Positions 7,509-15,477 of a stretch of DNA of 36,860 bases are shown one piece after another. Positions within the stretch are counted from its first letter, which is position 1. Every line of letters starts with the position of its first letter. The notes beneath the pieces are model-generated. The model did no database searches and was not told where the DNA came from. It worked only from the letters and a program-made list of their open reading frames with translations. The DNA is from Clostridia bacterium (GTDB lineage Bacteria > Bacillota > Clostridia > Oscillospirales > CAG-272), in the NCBI GenBank assembly GCA_017397175.1, contig JAFQKA010000036.1, forward strand, positions 1-36,860. Direction: 5' to 3'. The position numbers were made by a program, and so were the translations under genes.

Positions 7509-7793
7509 TTATTTGTTTGCCATTTCAAGCCAGATAACTCCGATACCAAAGGCATCGTAGAGCCCGCTCTTTTCACCCTGCTTAATGATCTTTGAGGGGT
7601 TATTGGAATCAACGACCTGAATAAAGATCTTGTCCGGGATCTCGTTTTCTCCCTCTTTTTTGTAGGACATTATCTCAAGAATGAGAAAGCACTTATCGGT
7701 CTTGTCACCGTAGCAGATCGTATCGCCCTCGCGAACCAGCGGTTTGCCCTTGTATTCAAGGTATTTTCCGCTGACCTTCTTTAACTCTTCCAT
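7509..7793 (-). CDS. Small conserved-looking hypothetical protein
   Basis: A 94-residue soluble protein that I do not recognise. It is about one-third charged, has no signal peptide and no membrane segment, and reads like a compact beta-rich domain (LEYKGKPLVREGDTICYGD, DKCFLILEIMSY, PDKIFIQVVDS). The Met at 7793 is preceded by ATGGAGGAAAATAT, a good ribosome site, and a promoter lies upstream at 7827-7855, so it is a real expressed gene. It may share transcripts with the lipoprotein gene 61 bp downstream despite the hairpin between them. Confidence 0.75.
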   Translation of the reverse strand: MEELKKVSGKYLEYKGKPLVREGDTICYGDKTDKCFLILEIMSYKKEGENEIPDKIFIQVVDSNNPSKIIKQGEKSGLYDAFGIGVIWLEMANK

Positions 7794-7826
7794 ATATTTT
7801 CCTCCATTGGTATTACTATCTGTTTT

Positions 7827-7855
7827 ATTATACATTACATTGCCTGCAAAGTCAA
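7827..7855 (-). promoter_or_regulatory. Promoter of the small hypothetical gene
   Basis: On the minus strand TTGACT (7855-7850), a 17-bp spacer, then TATAAT (7832-7827). Confidence 0.8.
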
Positions 7856-7879
7856 TCGGATTTTGTAAACTTTATGAAT

Positions 7880-9058
7880 TTATTCCTGATTTTCTTTGAC
7901 GTAGGGGGACAGGGTCTTGAAAAATCCGCTTTGGCGCGGACGGGGAAGAGAGAGGGTAAAGTAAGCGTCGGCGCGGTCGGTCAGCTGGGCTTGACGGGAA
8001 TCTGCAGAGGTGTCGGCGGGCTTTGTTATGATCGGAATGTCGGCGGTCTTGCGAATCTGAGCCAGGATCTCACGTCCCGCAGAGTTTAAGGCAAGGAGCT
8101 GTGTGTACTCGGGCATGGATTTCAGATCGGCTTCTTTTATGCCGAAAAGACAGTTGTAAACCGTGCGGCGCAGACGGGCGTCGGTGAATTTCTTTGTGGA
8201 CAGTGCGGAGAAAAATTCCTCTGTGTCGGCACTTTGGTGCGCGAGGCTTGCGATTCTGTTGCCAAGTCCTCCCGACGTTCCTGCAGAGAGGGCGAATTTT
8301 TCGCCGTCGTCCATTCGCAGAGCGCAGAGCAGGGCGCGTCCGTCCTCGCATATGGGGAAAAGTCCGTCCTTTTCTGCCTGTCTGAGTATCTGTGCGGCGG
8401 AATCGGGCATGAATTTGGTGTAATCGTCACCCTGTGAAATTGCTTTTCTTACAGCTGTTGCCGAGGGGAATGTATTTTCTTTGAGAACCTCGCTGTGAAA
8501 ATCGCCTTCGCGCTTTATAGCAACAGGCTTAATAGACGAATCAAGTCGAATGAGGGCCTTGACGTATTCTATGGCAAGAAGATTGTTTGGACTTTCAAGC
8601 TCGGGACAGGGGCCGTAAAGCTCGGAATAGATTTTTTGAACGGACAGAGCATATCCTTCGTCACAGGACAGGCTGTCAAGTGCCGACAGATATTTTTTGC
8701 TCAGCATATTTTGCGCGATCTCGGTCAGCTTTCCCGCGTCTCCGCATTCGCAGCCAAACCAAAGCTCGTCCACGCAGGAAAGTCGCTCAAGGACCGAAAC
8801 AGCACCCGTTGCAAAATATTCCGCGCTTCCTGTGGCATAGGGAAAAGGTAGCTCGACTACCAGGTCGGCGCCCGACAGCACGGCACTTTTTGCCCGTGTG
8901 AATTTGTCGGCGATGGCAGGACCGCCTCTTTGTACAAAATTTCCGCTCATGATGCAGATCACGTTTCTTTCCTGCCTCATTTTTCTCAAAATATATTCAT
9001 GTCCCGTGTGTAAAGGGTTGAATTCGCAGATCAGCGCCGCCGTCCTTGTTTTTTTCAT
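7880..9058 (-). CDS. tmcAL: tRNA(Met) cytidine acetate ligase (TmcAL/YlbM family)
   Basis: A 392-residue protein of the nucleotidyltransferase superfamily. In bacilli the family activates acetate with ATP and acetylates the wobble cytidine (C34) of elongator tRNA-Met to ac4C. The ATP motif is the HTGH at residues 17-20 in ICEFNPLHTGHEYILRK. Other family stretches are CIMSGNFVQRGGPA, DKFTRAKSAVLSGADLVVELPFPYATGSAEYFA and ESPNNLLAIEYVKAL. Length matches the family. It is divergent from acetate kinase with only 93 bp between, which is notable because both enzymes use acetate and ATP, although shared control is only inferred. The C-terminal extension after about residue 350 is less conserved. Confidence 0.92.
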   Translation of the reverse strand: MKKTRTAALICEFNPLHTGHEYILRKMRQERNVICIMSGNFVQRGGPAIADKFTRAKSAVLSGADLVVELPFPYATGSAEYFATGAVSVLERLSCVDELWFGCECGDAGKLTEIAQNMLSKKYLSALDSLSCDEGYALSVQKIYSELYGPCPELESPNNLLAIEYVKALIRLDSSIKPVAIKREGDFHSEVLKENTFPSATAVRKAISQGDDYTKFMPDSAAQILRQAEKDGLFPICEDGRALLCALRMDDGEKFALSAGTSGGLGNRIASLAHQSADTEEFFSALSTKKFTDARLRRTVYNCLFGIKEADLKSMPEYTQLLALNSAGREILAQIRKTADIPIITKPADTSADSRQAQLTDRADAYFTLSLPRPRQSGFFKTLSPYVKENQE

Positions 9059-9079
9059 TTGAAAATTTCCCCTTTTCTC

Positions 9080-9108
9080 TTGAAATTTGTTAAAAAATGA
9101 TGTATAAT
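9080..9108 (+). promoter_or_regulatory. Promoter of ackA
   Basis: TTGAAA (9080-9085), a 17-bp spacer and TATAAT (9103-9108), 43 bp before the start codon. Confidence 0.8.
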
Positions 9109-9151
9109 ACTTAACTGTAATATATTATACTACATTTTTGGAGGTTTTTCA

Positions 9152-10357
9152 ATGTTAATTCTCGTAATCAACGCAGGAAGTAGTTCTCTCAAGTATCAGC
9201 TCTTTGATATGGAGAATGAATCGGTTCTGGCAAAGGGTAACTGCGAGCGTATCGGCATCGACGGTAAGATCTCTCACAAGCAGCTGATCAAGGGCGTTTC
9301 CTATGAGGCTGAGACCAAGATGGATAACCACGAGCAGGCAATGAAGGTCGTAATAGATGCTCTTATGAGCGACGAGCACGGTTGCATAAAGAGCATGGAC
9401 GAGATCGGTGCTATCGGACACAGAGTTGTCCACGGCGGTTCTTATTTCTTCGAATCCGCGCTTGTTACCGACGAGGTTATCGAGAAGCTAAAGCTCTGCT
9501 ATGACTTTGCTCCTCTTCACACACCCGCACACCTGATGGGTATCGCAGGTTGTACCGCGGCTATGCCTGACAAGCCTCAGGTTCTGGTATTTGATACAGC
9601 TTTCCATCAGACCATGCCCGCAAAGGCGTTTATGTACGGTCTGCCTTACGACATTTATGAAAAGTACGGTGTTCGCCGTTACGGTGCTCACGGTACGTCC
9701 CACCGCTTTGTTTCCGCTGAGGCTATCAAACTCCTTGACAAGCCCGCAGAGGATACAAAGATCGTAACCTGCCATCTTGGTAACGGTTCCTCCATTTCCG
9801 CAGTTAAGGGCGGAAAGTGCGTTGATACCTCCATGGGCTTCACACCTTTAGCAGGCGTTATCATGGGTACAAGAACAGGTGATATGGACCCTGCTGCCGT
9901 TACATACGTTATGAACAAGACAGGCATGACACCCGACGAGATGAGCGAGTTCATGAACAAGAATAGCGGATTCCTCGGAATCGGCGGATTTGCTGACTGC
10001 CGCGAGCTTTGCGCAAAGGCGGGCGAGGGTGACGAGAAGGCAACTTTGGCGCTTTCCATGCTCTCTTACCAGGTAAGAAAGTACATCGGTTCTTATGCGG
10101 CTGCTATGGGCGGTCTTGATGCTATCGTATTTACCGCAGGTATCGGCGAGAACACGGTAGGTCTCCGTCGTGCTATTATCGAAGGACTTGAGCCTTTCGG
10201 AATCAAGCTTGACGTCGAGCAGAACGAAAAGGGCTTCAGACAGAGCAATATCATGACGCTCTCTACTCCCGATTCTGCCGTTAAGGTATTCCTTATCCCC
10301 ACAAACGAGGAGCTTGTTATCGCCCGCGACACTCGCGATATCGTTTCCAAGCTGTAA
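9152..10357 (+). CDS. ackA: Acetate kinase
   Basis: A 401-residue ASKHA-fold kinase that interconverts acetyl phosphate + ADP and acetate + ATP, the ATP-yielding step of acetate fermentation. Clear signatures are NAGSSSLKYQLFD at the N terminus, GHRVVHGG, FDTAFHQTMP, RRYGAHGTSHRFV, HLGNGSSI, TPLAGVIMGTRTGDMDP and the C-terminal FTAGIGENT with the catalytic and adenine-binding loops. Length is standard. A TTGGAGGTTTTTCA ribosome site precedes ATG. The usual partner pta is not adjacent. The gene is monocistronic, ending at a strong terminator shared with pgsA. The uniform, optimised-looking codon use suggests high expression. Confidence 0.98.
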   Translation: MLILVINAGSSSLKYQLFDMENESVLAKGNCERIGIDGKISHKQLIKGVSYEAETKMDNHEQAMKVVIDALMSDEHGCIKSMDEIGAIGHRVVHGGSYFFESALVTDEVIEKLKLCYDFAPLHTPAHLMGIAGCTAAMPDKPQVLVFDTAFHQTMPAKAFMYGLPYDIYEKYGVRRYGAHGTSHRFVSAEAIKLLDKPAEDTKIVTCHLGNGSSISAVKGGKCVDTSMGFTPLAGVIMGTRTGDMDPAAVTYVMNKTGMTPDEMSEFMNKNSGFLGIGGFADCRELCAKAGEGDEKATLALSMLSYQVRKYIGSYAAAMGGLDAIVFTAGIGENTVGLRRAIIEGLEPFGIKLDVEQNEKGFRQSNIMTLSTPDSAVKVFLIPTNEELVIARDTRDIVSKL

Positions 10358-10369
10358 TTGATGAAAACA

Positions 10370-10399
10370 AAAGGTCTCGGATCATTCCGAGACCTTTTT
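10370..10399. terminator. Bidirectional terminator between ackA and pgsA
   Basis: AAAGGTCTCGGA and TCCGAGACCTTT form a 12-bp perfect stem with loop TCAT, followed by T's on the plus strand and AAAAC (TTTTG) on the minus strand. The pgsA stop codon lies in the loop. Confidence 0.9.
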
Positions 10400-10957
10400 A
10401 CTTGCGTTCTTTGAATTTCTGAAAAGAAGAAGCGAGTATCTGATAGTGTACATTACAAGCGACAAAAGCATGAATATAATGCAGATCAATATTGCCAAAT
10501 GTGCCGCGGGGCCCTTTGGAGTAAAGATCAGAAGATAGGGAACTATCAGATAGAACATGATGGTTGCCAGCTTGCCGTACCAACGCGCACCGTCAACGAG
10601 ATCTGTCTTTTTCATGACCAGAAGACCCATGGTTCCAACGAAAAATTCCTTGAAAAGCAAAAGTCCCGCCAGCCAGAAAAGCAGGGAATATTCAAATCCC
10701 AGGCAGACTACCACGGTGAACTGCGTAAGCTTGTCGGCCATGGGGTCGATTATTTTTCCGAAATCCGTTATCATGTTGAATTTTCGGGCAATAAAACCGT
10801 CTACGCAGTCAGTCAGACCCGAAAGCACGATCAGTACCGTGGAAAGAGTGCGATGATCCTTTGAGAAAAAGGTGGCAACGATCAGAGGTACCAGGGCAAT
10901 TCTGATGTAGGATAAAATATTCGGAATTGAGAAATATTGCCCCTTGAATCTGTTCAT
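10382..10957 (-). CDS. pgsA: CDP-diacylglycerol-glycerol-3-phosphate 3-phosphatidyltransferase
   Basis: A 191-residue membrane enzyme making phosphatidylglycerophosphate, the committed step to phosphatidylglycerol and cardiolipin. The CDP-alcohol phosphatidyltransferase motif DGxxAR...G...D...D is intact: VDGFIARKFNMITDFGKIIDPMADK at about residues 48-72. N-terminal IPNILSYIRIALVP and four to six membrane segments are typical. An AAGGAGATCACAAA ribosome site precedes ATG, and the gap to the upstream zinc-ribbon gene is 21 bp, implying cotranscription. Another CDP-alcohol transferase such as a cardiolipin synthase is possible, but size and motif favour PgsA. Confidence 0.92.
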   Translation of the reverse strand: MNRFKGQYFSIPNILSYIRIALVPLIVATFFSKDHRTLSTVLIVLSGLTDCVDGFIARKFNMITDFGKIIDPMADKLTQFTVVVCLGFEYSLLFWLAGLLLFKEFFVGTMGLLVMKKTDLVDGARWYGKLATIMFYLIVPYLLIFTPKGPAAHLAILICIIFMLLSLVMYTIRYSLLLFRNSKNASKKVSE

Positions 10958-10978
10958 TTTGTGATCTCCTTCTTGTTT

Positions 10979-11395
10979 TTATCTTACCTTCACATCAAAG
11001 CGGTTTGAGCATTTGGGGCACCTTACAGTGTGCTCACCCTTTTTTCGGGGAAGCCTCAGCACCGCCTTGCAGGAAGGGCATTTTTTATATATGTGGGTCT
11101 TTCTCTCTTTTATTTTTTGTCGGGATAGGGAGAAGAATCCCTTTATCTTGCTTTTGACAGCAAGATATTTCCTGTTTTCTTCACTTCTTTTGTAAATATT
11201 CCGTGAGAAGAATCGGTAGAAAACGAAGAAAATAAGTACAAGCTCCAAAATCGCCAGGATCAAGGAGCGCAGAAACGCGTTGGCGATGGCGACGACCAGA
11301 TACGTGACCGTGAGAAAATTATACAGGTTGTCGGGGCCGTATCTGCCGTACATAAAGGCGGAGAGCTTTTGTCTGAGTCGGTAAAAGAAGTTCAT
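10979..11395 (-). CDS. Membrane protein with C-terminal zinc ribbon
   Basis: A 138-residue protein with one long or two close hydrophobic segments (about residues 25-65, FLTVTYLVVAIANAFLRS and LILAILELVLIFFVFYRFF), a basic stretch, then a C-terminal CPSC...CPKC zinc ribbon. Such proteins are common in Clostridia and have no assigned function. The open frame has an extra upstream Met, but the Met at 11395 has GAAAGGAAATAAA before it and is the better start. It sits directly before pgsA, so a role near the membrane is inferred from context only. Confidence 0.8.
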   Translation of the reverse strand: MNFFYRLRQKLSAFMYGRYGPDNLYNFLTVTYLVVAIANAFLRSLILAILELVLIFFVFYRFFSRNIYKRSEENRKYLAVKSKIKGFFSLSRQKIKERKTHIYKKCPSCKAVLRLPRKKGEHTVRCPKCSNRFDVKVR

Positions 11396-11498
11396 TTTAT
11401 TTCCTTTCAAGCGTGGGACTTTGAATATTGGGATTTTTACCCTTTGCACCCTTCTTTATTCATTCTACTCAGCGAAAATAAACTGTACCTCAAATATT

Positions 11499-12557
11499 TT
11501 ACTTTTTTTCGATTTCGCGGGGCAAATATACCGAAACGCAGGTTCCTTTTCCTGCTTCGCTTTCCACGCTTATTCTTCCGCCCACTATCTCAACGATCCG
11601 CTTTACAAGAGGCAGACCGAGGCCGTTTCCGCTTGCCTTGTGCGATGGATCCTCCTGATAGAATTTTTCAAATATCCTGTCAAGAGATTCCTTTTTTATT
11701 CCGATTCCGGTGTCTTTTATTCTGACACAGATCTCACGGGCGCGGATAAACAGCAAAACGCCGATCTTTCCGCCGTCGGGGGTATATTTGAGGGCGTTTG
11801 AAAGAAGATTGATCCAGATCTGGGACATGATCTCCTCGTCCCCGATATAGTCGCAGTCGGCTAAGTCGATGTCAAGCTCTATGTTCTTTGCTTCGATCTC
11901 GTGCTCAAAGAGAAGCACGGATTTTCTAAGCTGTTCGTCAAGGGAAAACACCTCTTTTTTTGCGGTATACTGCTGATTTTCAAGCTTTGAGAGCAGGAGA
12001 ATATTCTTTGACATATTGGAAAGCCTCTCACATTCCGAGACGATAATTCCTGCGTAAAGCTTCTTTTCCTCGTCGGAGATGTCGTCGTTTTCAAGCTGCT
12101 TCGCAAATCCGCGGATAGATACCAAAGGCGTCTTGAACTCGTGGGAAAAATCGTTGATGAAACCCGAGCGGAAAAGCTCGATACCTTCAAGCTCTGCCAT
12201 CATGTTGTTGAAGTTTTCGGCAAGCTCGGAGATCTCCTCAAAGGCATATTGAGGACGTACCCGAACGGAGAAATCTCCGTCCGCCGCCTTTTTCGTGGCG
12301 GAGATGAGGTCGTCAACGGGCTTTACGAAAAGCCGTGTTACAAGGGCTGCGAAAAAACCGCCGATGATACTGCAGGCGCAGAGGAAAATCACCGTTCCCC
12401 AAAGACCTGCCGTAAAAAAGGTGGGCATTATTCCCAGCAGGACGAGCAGCATTGTGAGCATCGCCATGATAAAGGTGGAGCAAAGGACGGTGAAGATGAC
12501 CAGCATAGTGGCCTTTCTTCGCATTCGCATTTCCTTTTCTACTTTGTTCCTGCTCAT
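11499..12557 (-). CDS. Sensor histidine kinase
   Basis: A 352-residue membrane histidine kinase. Two membrane segments (about 17-42 and 50-75) enclose almost no external loop, so it may sense within the membrane or through a partner. HAMP covers about 76-128. The HisKA H-box FSHEFKTPL has the phosphorylated His139. The ATPase domain has N-box NLLSNALKYTPDGG, DTGIGI, FEKFYQEDPSHKASGNGLGL and a final GKGTCVSVYLP. It overlaps the upstream response-regulator gene by 4 bp (ATGA), so the two are translationally coupled and form a cognate pair. A signal cannot be predicted. Confidence 0.95.
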   Translation of the reverse strand: MSRNKVEKEMRMRRKATMLVIFTVLCSTFIMAMLTMLLVLLGIMPTFFTAGLWGTVIFLCACSIIGGFFAALVTRLFVKPVDDLISATKKAADGDFSVRVRPQYAFEEISELAENFNNMMAELEGIELFRSGFINDFSHEFKTPLVSIRGFAKQLENDDISDEEKKLYAGIIVSECERLSNMSKNILLLSKLENQQYTAKKEVFSLDEQLRKSVLLFEHEIEAKNIELDIDLADCDYIGDEEIMSQIWINLLSNALKYTPDGGKIGVLLFIRAREICVRIKDTGIGIKKESLDRIFEKFYQEDPSHKASGNGLGLPLVKRIVEIVGGRISVESEAGKGTCVSVYLPREIEKK

Positions 12558-13228
12558 TTTTTGACCGCCTTATAGCCAAGTCCACGGACGGTTACGATCT
12601 CAAAATCGGGATTGTCTTTGAATTTGTCGCGGAGACGGTTGATGTGAACGTCCACTGTGTGAGGGTCTGTGTCGCTGTCCATGTCCCAGATCTCGTCCAT
12701 GAGAGCCATGCGCGTAAAAACCTTTCCGGGATAAGAAAGGAATTTGTAGATGAGCAAAAATTCCTTTTGCGGCAATGAGATCTCGGGGGTGTCACCGGTT
12801 TTGACGGTCATTTTATCATAGTCGAGCACGCTTGAGCCGACGGTGATCTTATGGTCGTTTGCTATTTTTGCCCGACGGAGCAGTGCGGCAATTCGCAAAA
12901 GCATCTCCTCCTCGTCAACGGGCTTCACTATGTAATCGTCGGTGCCTGCGATAAATCCTTTTTTCTTGTCGAGGGAGGTCTCCTTTGCGGTGACCATGAG
13001 GATCGGGATATCACATCCTACGCTTCTCAGCTCTTTTGTGAATTCATAGCCGTCCATTCTCGGCATCATAACGTCAAGGAGAATGAGATCAACGTGGTTG
13101 TGATCCATGACTTCAAGTGCGTCGACGCCATCGACTGCACAAATGGGATTGTATCCTGCACGGCGCAAAACCGCCTCCATGAGATATCGGGTATTTTTGT
13201 CGTCCTCGACCACAAGAATATCAAACAT
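12554..13228 (-). CDS. OmpR/PhoB-family response regulator
   Basis: A 224-residue regulator. The receiver domain (1-120) has the acidic pair VVEDD, phospho-acceptor Asp52 in LILLDVMMPRMDGYEF, the switch Thr in LMVTAKE and Lys102 in YIVKPVDEEE. The C-terminal winged-helix domain has the family pattern FLLIYKFLSYPGKVFTRMALMDEIWD and VDVHINRLRDKFKD, ending in TVRGLGYKAVKK. AAAGGAGGAAGAAG precedes ATG. It is first in a minus-strand run with the kinase, zinc-ribbon protein and pgsA. Its targets may include the divergent transporter promoter, as the two overlap. Confidence 0.96.
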   Translation of the reverse strand: MFDILVVEDDKNTRYLMEAVLRRAGYNPICAVDGVDALEVMDHNHVDLILLDVMMPRMDGYEFTKELRSVGCDIPILMVTAKETSLDKKKGFIAGTDDYIVKPVDEEEMLLRIAALLRRAKIANDHKITVGSSVLDYDKMTVKTGDTPEISLPQKEFLLIYKFLSYPGKVFTRMALMDEIWDMDSDTDPHTVDVHINRLRDKFKDNPDFEIVTVRGLGYKAVKK

Positions 13229-13269
13229 CTTCTTCCTCCTTTACACTCCTTGATTTTTGAAAAATGTAC

Positions 13270-13298
13270 TTGAACTTTTTTTGCGTTTGATGTATAAT
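13270..13298 (+). promoter_or_regulatory. Promoter of the EamA transporter gene
   Basis: TTGAAC (13270-13275), a 17-bp spacer, TATAAT (13293-13298). Confidence 0.8.
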
Positions 13299-13316
13299 AA
13301 CGAAGTTACTATATTT

Positions 13317-13345
13317 AGTATAATGAAAAAAGCAGTTTTTTTCAA
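13317..13345 (-). promoter_or_regulatory. Promoter of the two-component operon
   Basis: On the minus strand TTGAAA (13345-13340) and TATACT (13322-13317) with a 17-bp spacer. It faces the transporter promoter 19 bp away, so the two converge across each other in the shared region. Confidence 0.65.
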
Positions 13346-13391
13346 GAACTTTATAAAGTTTTTAATATAAAATTTAAAAAAGGACCTTAAA

Positions 13392-14309
13392 ATGAAGCTC
13401 AAAAAGTTTTTAAGCCTGTTCACGTTGCTTTTGGCAGCGCTTATCTGGGGCTTTGCGTTTGTGGCGCAAAGCGAAAGCGCAGATCGGCTTCCACCGTTTA
13501 CCATAAGCTTTCTCCGTTCCCTTATTGCGGCGGCTTTTCTGTTTGTGATAATAATTATACGCGATCTCCTCTCAAAAAAGAGACTTGAGAAGGCAGAACG
13601 GAAAAAAGCCGCAAAGGCTCATATTATCGGCGGCGTTTGCTGCGGAATTGCGCTTTTTGTTGCGTCGAATCTTCAGCAGGCGGGTATCGGCCTTTATCCC
13701 CAGGATGCCGCGGCGGCATCGAGAGCGGGATTTATTACGGCACTTTACGTGGTGCTCGTTCCCGTGGCAGGGCTTTTGATTTTTCGTCGCCCTCCTCATT
13801 TTCTTGTCTGGCTTGGCGTTGCGGGAGCAGTGGCGGGAATGTACCTGCTGTTCTTCTCGGAGGGCATAGGATCCCTTTACATAGCTGACGTTGTGGTGCT
13901 TCTTTGCGCGGTGGTTTTTTGCGCACATATACTTGTGATTGACCATTTCGGTACGCTTGACGGTGTGAAGATGTCCTGTATTCAGTTCTTCTTTGTGGGC
14001 GTTGTTTCGCTTATTTGCGCGCTCATATTTGAGGATATCGACCTTGTGGCAATAAAGAATGCAATTCTTCCCATAACGTATCTTGGCATCATGTCAAGCG
14101 GCGTGGCGTATACCCTGCAGATAGTAGGGCAGAAGAACGTGGAGCCTGCGTTGGCGTCCATGATACTCAGCCTTGAAAGTGTTTTTGCGGCGATCGGCGG
14201 ATTTTTGTTTCGCAACGAGCTGCTCAGCACCCCCGAGCTGCTTGGCTGCGGACTTGTGTTTTTGTCAATCGTCGTCGCTCAGTCGGCGGACTTTATAAAA
14301 AAGAAGTGA
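13392..14309 (+). CDS. DMT-superfamily transporter with two EamA domains
   Basis: A 305-residue protein with ten predicted membrane segments in two EamA repeats, as in drug/metabolite exporters. Visible features are the start LLAALIWGFAFVAQS, the cytosolic basic loop LLSKKRLEKAERKKAAKAH (about 55-75), the family LGIMSSGVAYTLQIVGQKNVEPALASMILSLESVFAAIGG repeat signature and a basic end DFIKKK. The substrate is unknown; family members export amino acids, nucleosides or drugs. A weak AAAAGGACC ribosome site precedes ATG. It is followed after 15 bp by the methyltransferase gene and probably cotranscribed. Confidence 0.93.
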   Translation: MKLKKFLSLFTLLLAALIWGFAFVAQSESADRLPPFTISFLRSLIAAAFLFVIIIIRDLLSKKRLEKAERKKAAKAHIIGGVCCGIALFVASNLQQAGIGLYPQDAAAASRAGFITALYVVLVPVAGLLIFRRPPHFLVWLGVAGAVAGMYLLFFSEGIGSLYIADVVVLLCAVVFCAHILVIDHFGTLDGVKMSCIQFFFVGVVSLICALIFEDIDLVAIKNAILPITYLGIMSSGVAYTLQIVGQKNVEPALASMILSLESVFAAIGGFLFRNELLSTPELLGCGLVFLSIVVAQSADFIKKK

Positions 14310-14324
14310 AATTTGGAGTTGATG

Positions 14325-15449
14325 ATGGAATTTGTTGCAACCTGTCTTTTCGGTCTTGAAAAGCTTTTAGGAGAAGAAATTGACAAGCTGGGCTACAAGC
14401 GTCTGGATACCATGGACGGACGTGTTACCTTTGAGGGAGATTCGTCGGCTGTTGCCCGTGCCAACATCAATCTTCGCTGTGCGGAGAGGATATTCATCAA
14501 GGTGGGCAGCTTTGAGGCTCGAAGTTTCACCGACCTTTTTGACGGCACCAAAGCCCTTCCTTGGGAGGAATATATCGGCCGTCTTGACGCTTTTCCCGTG
14601 AAGGGACATTCGATAAAAAGCACCCTGTTCTCAATCCCCGATTGTCAGAGTATCGTCAAAAAGGCGATAGTCAACCGTTTGGGCGAGAAATATCATATTT
14701 CGTATTTTGACGAGACCGAAGTGAAATATCAGATAGAGTTTTTCATCTTCAAGGACGTAGCGACCCTCATGATCGACACCACGGGAACCGCGCTTCACAA
14801 AAGAGGCTACCGCCCTGCGGCAGGTGCGGCGCCCCTGCGCGAAACGCTCGGCGCGGCACTGGCTTATACTGCCCGTCCCCGTGAGGATATACTGTTCTGG
14901 GATCCCTTTTGCGGATCGGGGACGATCGCTATTGAGGCGACTATGATATTGGCGAACATCGCCCCGGGTGCGGGACGAGTTTTTGCCGCAGAAAAATTCC
15001 CCTGTGTTCCCTCCGCGCTTTGGAAGGACGCACGGATAGAAGCGGAGGACGGGGTCGTCAGAAATCCCAAATTTGAGGTGTACGCTTCGGACATCGACCG
15101 CGAGGTGCTCGAATACGCAAAGGCAAACGCGGATCGGGCCGGTGTTCTTTCAAACATGAAAATTTTTGAGCAGGATGCGAGAAAAATCGAGAAGCTCGAC
15201 CGCCGCGGAACTATCGTTTGCAATCCGCCTTACGGTGAGCGAATGATGACCGAGCGGCAGGTGGAGAGCCTTTACCGCGAGATGGGGAAGACCTTTTCGG
15301 CGCTCAGCCCATGGCAGATCTACGTTCTCACCTCCTGCGAGAGCTTTGAGCGGTGCTACGGCAGACGTGCGGACAAAAAACGTAAGCTATACAACGGTAT
15401 GATCCCATGTACTCTTTATCAATTTTTCAAACCCGTTGACAGAAAATAA
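14325..15449 (+). CDS. THUMP-domain class I SAM-dependent RNA methyltransferase (RlmL/YpsC-type)
   Basis: A 374-residue methyltransferase. N-terminal FVATCLFGLEKLLGEEI and the following THUMP-like domain (about 1-160) bind RNA; the C-terminal Rossmann domain carries the SAM motif WDPFCGSGTIAIEA (about 187-200), the acidic SDID loop and the NPPYGERM catalytic motif. This matches the family of RlmL and YpsC, which makes N2-methylguanosine in 23S rRNA. The exact target base is inferred. Translation could start at TTG 14313 or ATG 14322, but GGAG at 14315-14318 is correctly spaced only for the ATG at 14325, which I chose. Confidence 0.92.
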   Translation: MEFVATCLFGLEKLLGEEIDKLGYKRLDTMDGRVTFEGDSSAVARANINLRCAERIFIKVGSFEARSFTDLFDGTKALPWEEYIGRLDAFPVKGHSIKSTLFSIPDCQSIVKKAIVNRLGEKYHISYFDETEVKYQIEFFIFKDVATLMIDTTGTALHKRGYRPAAGAAPLRETLGAALAYTARPREDILFWDPFCGSGTIAIEATMILANIAPGAGRVFAAEKFPCVPSALWKDARIEAEDGVVRNPKFEVYASDIDREVLEYAKANADRAGVLSNMKIFEQDARKIEKLDRRGTIVCNPPYGERMMTERQVESLYREMGKTFSALSPWQIYVLTSCESFERCYGRRADKKRKLYNGMIPCTLYQFFKPVDRK

Positions 15450-15477
15450 AAAATGCGACCGAAAGGTCGCATTTTTT
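15449..15477. terminator. Bidirectional terminator between methyltransferase and AraC genes
   Basis: AAAAATGCGACC/GGTCGCATTTTT, a 12-bp stem with a GAAA tetraloop, lies exactly between the two convergent stops. Confidence 0.92.
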
